A DNA stretch of 10,000 nt from Halocaridina rubra (lineage: Eukaryota > Arthropoda > Malacostraca > Decapoda > Atyidae). The notes beneath the pieces were generated by a model, which was given only the letters and a program-made list of their open reading frames with translations, was not told the origin of the DNA and made no database searches. The stretch spans positions 17,501 to 27,500 of the forward strand of contig JAXCGZ010004442.1 in assembly GCA_037179515.1 (NCBI GenBank), written 5' to 3'. Positions 8,645 through 10,000 of the stretch are shown here, one piece after another; positions within the stretch are counted from its first letter, which is position 1, and the number at the start of each line of letters is the position of its first letter. Both the position numbers and the translations under genes were made by a program.

Positions 8645-8882
8645 ATTTCTCTTGGCCACTCGTATGTAGAATATCCTTGCCCACCTACCTTGTGGGTGAC
8701 CCAAACAGGGTGGAAGGGGGGGGGGAAACGTGGCAACCCTTTATCGCCATAGAGCTAAGAGAAGTGCTTGAGGTATGTATGGATCGTAGTGAATAAGTGT
8801 TTCTTGGCTAGGCCACCCCCCTTATAAGGGGGAATGAGGCCAACTGTATATGTATGTATGTATTATTATTTCTAATATTATC
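8642..8882. repeat. 241-bp dispersed repeat, unit X
   Basis: This matches 9760-10000 with no net length change and four substitutions that I could count. It includes a G run of 10 (8716-8725), the block GGCAACCCTTTATCGCCATA, and a 16-bp perfect palindrome (CCCCCTTATAAGGGGG, 8817-8832), and ends in TATGTATGTATG and ATT units. No convincing A or B box and no clear coding frame. It is most likely an uncharacterised SINE or a LINE 3' end, oriented on the minus strand if the (ATT)n at its left is its tail. Confidence 0.85.
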
Positions 8883-9411
8883 GTTATTATTATTGGACGT
8901 AGTGAGGATTAATTAAGAAAAGAATTCATGATTACCATATATATTACAATCATCTCAAATATACTTGTCAACATTCTTTGATGCAAAGGGTGGTTCACAG
9001 TTTTCCTTATTGGTCCTTGAGAGTCCCTGACGGTCCTTGAGAGTCCCTGACGGTCCTTGGAGGTCTAGCCATTTTTCTTTCTGTCTCGCACCTCAGTTCT
9101 TGGAGTATGTATTTTGGCTTCAATGTCGAGGTGACTGGGAATCCATTCTTTTATATATTCTATCTATAAACTCATTCATTGACTCTTGCGACTTGAGATG
9201 AAATCCTTGTCAGGGACAATAGTATAAGTATAATAATACACTTTGACGGCCACGAAGGTAATTATAAATATAATTACTCACCTTAACAAAAACAAGGTTT
9301 TTGTTTGACTTGTGAGCGTGTGTCCTTCAGGCGTCCATGTGCCAACAATAACATAACCAAATTTAACATGATCTTGTATGTGTAATATTAGGAAATATTT
9401 CTATATATAAA
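8883..9411. other. Intronic stretch between the two 241-bp units
   Basis: Low-complexity only at its left edge. It contains the 20-bp tandem repeat listed separately. On the minus strand an open stretch ends at a consensus donor-like AAG/GTGAGT near 9282-9275, but the peptide before it (VGTWTPEGHTLTSQTK) is not paramyosin and no acceptor is obvious. No gene is called. Confidence 0.6.
9012..9065 (+). repeat. 20-bp tandem repeat, 2.7 units
   Basis: Two identical units GGTCCTTGAGAGTCCCTGAC (9012-9031 and 9032-9051) and a partial third with one change (9052-9065). Each unit is itself two similar 10-bp halves. Confidence 0.92.
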
Positions 9412-9414
9412 TTG

Positions 9415-9475
<61 letters not shown>

Positions 9476-9486
9476 ATAATAATAAT
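9415..9486. repeat. (AAT)n microsatellite
   Basis: About 23 AAT units with one variant (TACAT near 9475). It switches strand sense at 9487, where (ATT)n begins. Confidence 0.95.
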
Positions 9487-9487
9487 C

Positions 9488-9759
<272 letters not shown>

Positions 9760-10000
9760 ATAATTTCTCTTGGCCACTCGTATGTAGACTATTCTTGCCC
9801 ACCTACCTTGTGGGTGACCCAAGCAGGGTGGAAGGGGGGGGGGAAACGTGGCAACCCTTTATCGCCATAGAGCTAAGAGGAGTGCTTGAGGTATGTATGG
9901 ATCGTAGTGAATAAGTGTTTCTTGGCTAGGCCACCCCCCTTATAAGGGGGAATGAGGCCAACTGTATATGTATGTATGTATTATTATTTCTAATATTATC
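9760..10000. repeat. 241-bp dispersed repeat, unit Y
   Basis: Second copy of the unit at 8642-8882, offset by 1118 bp in the same orientation. Visible differences from X are two in the segment near 9789-9793, one at AAGCAGG (9822-9828) and one at AGAGGAG near 9877. The match is still perfect at the window edge, so the true right end is unknown. Confidence 0.85.

Noticed and set aside
9275..9360. Possible extra exon with a GTGAGT donor on the minus strand
   Set aside because: The peptide does not match paramyosin, and no convincing acceptor or start codon precedes it.

Overview
This is eukaryotic DNA, most likely from a decapod crustacean and plausibly a penaeid shrimp. The genus is an inference. 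It rests on spliced paramyosin exons with GT/AG borders, very dense (AT)n, (AAT)n and (GA)n microsatellites, a tRNA-derived SINE, and degraded non-LTR retrotransposons of arthropod type. Nothing bacterial is present.

Positions 1-4385 hold the 3' part of a paramyosin gene on the minus strand. Five consecutive coding exons (4385-4190, 3460-3332, 2776-2612, 2024-1818, 816-616) join without a frame break into 299 codons of coiled-coil rod, about one third of a normal paramyosin of roughly 880 residues. The introns between them are 555-1001 bp. The last coding exon or exons and the stop codon lie off the left edge. The N-terminal exons lie off the right edge.

Positions 4386-10000 hold no coding exon that I can recognise, so they form one intron of more than 5.6 kb packed with repeats. 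From left to right: a weak interspersed-repeat fragment (about 4480-4760); a decaying 24-bp minisatellite (about 4883-5136); long (AT)n tracts; a 178-bp perfect, spacerless palindrome (5577-5754); a minus-strand SINE (5835-6032) between (AT)n tracts; a (TA)n-(GA)n compound tract; an unremarkable AT-rich stretch; a dead LINE on the minus strand (about 6678-8036) with a second LINE's 3' end inserted in it (about 7205-7501); a plus-strand copy of the same SINE (8344-8546) inside (ATT)n; and two 98%-identical 241-bp repeat units (8642-8882 and 9760-10000), each joined to an (ATT)n tract.

The only functional gene visible is paramyosin, the core protein of invertebrate muscle thick filaments. All other material is intronic repeat DNA. 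The most unusual features are the perfect palindrome, the nested LINEs, the SINE pair with a conserved internal inverted repeat, and the repeated pairing of transposon 3' ends with (ATT)n or (AT)n tracts.
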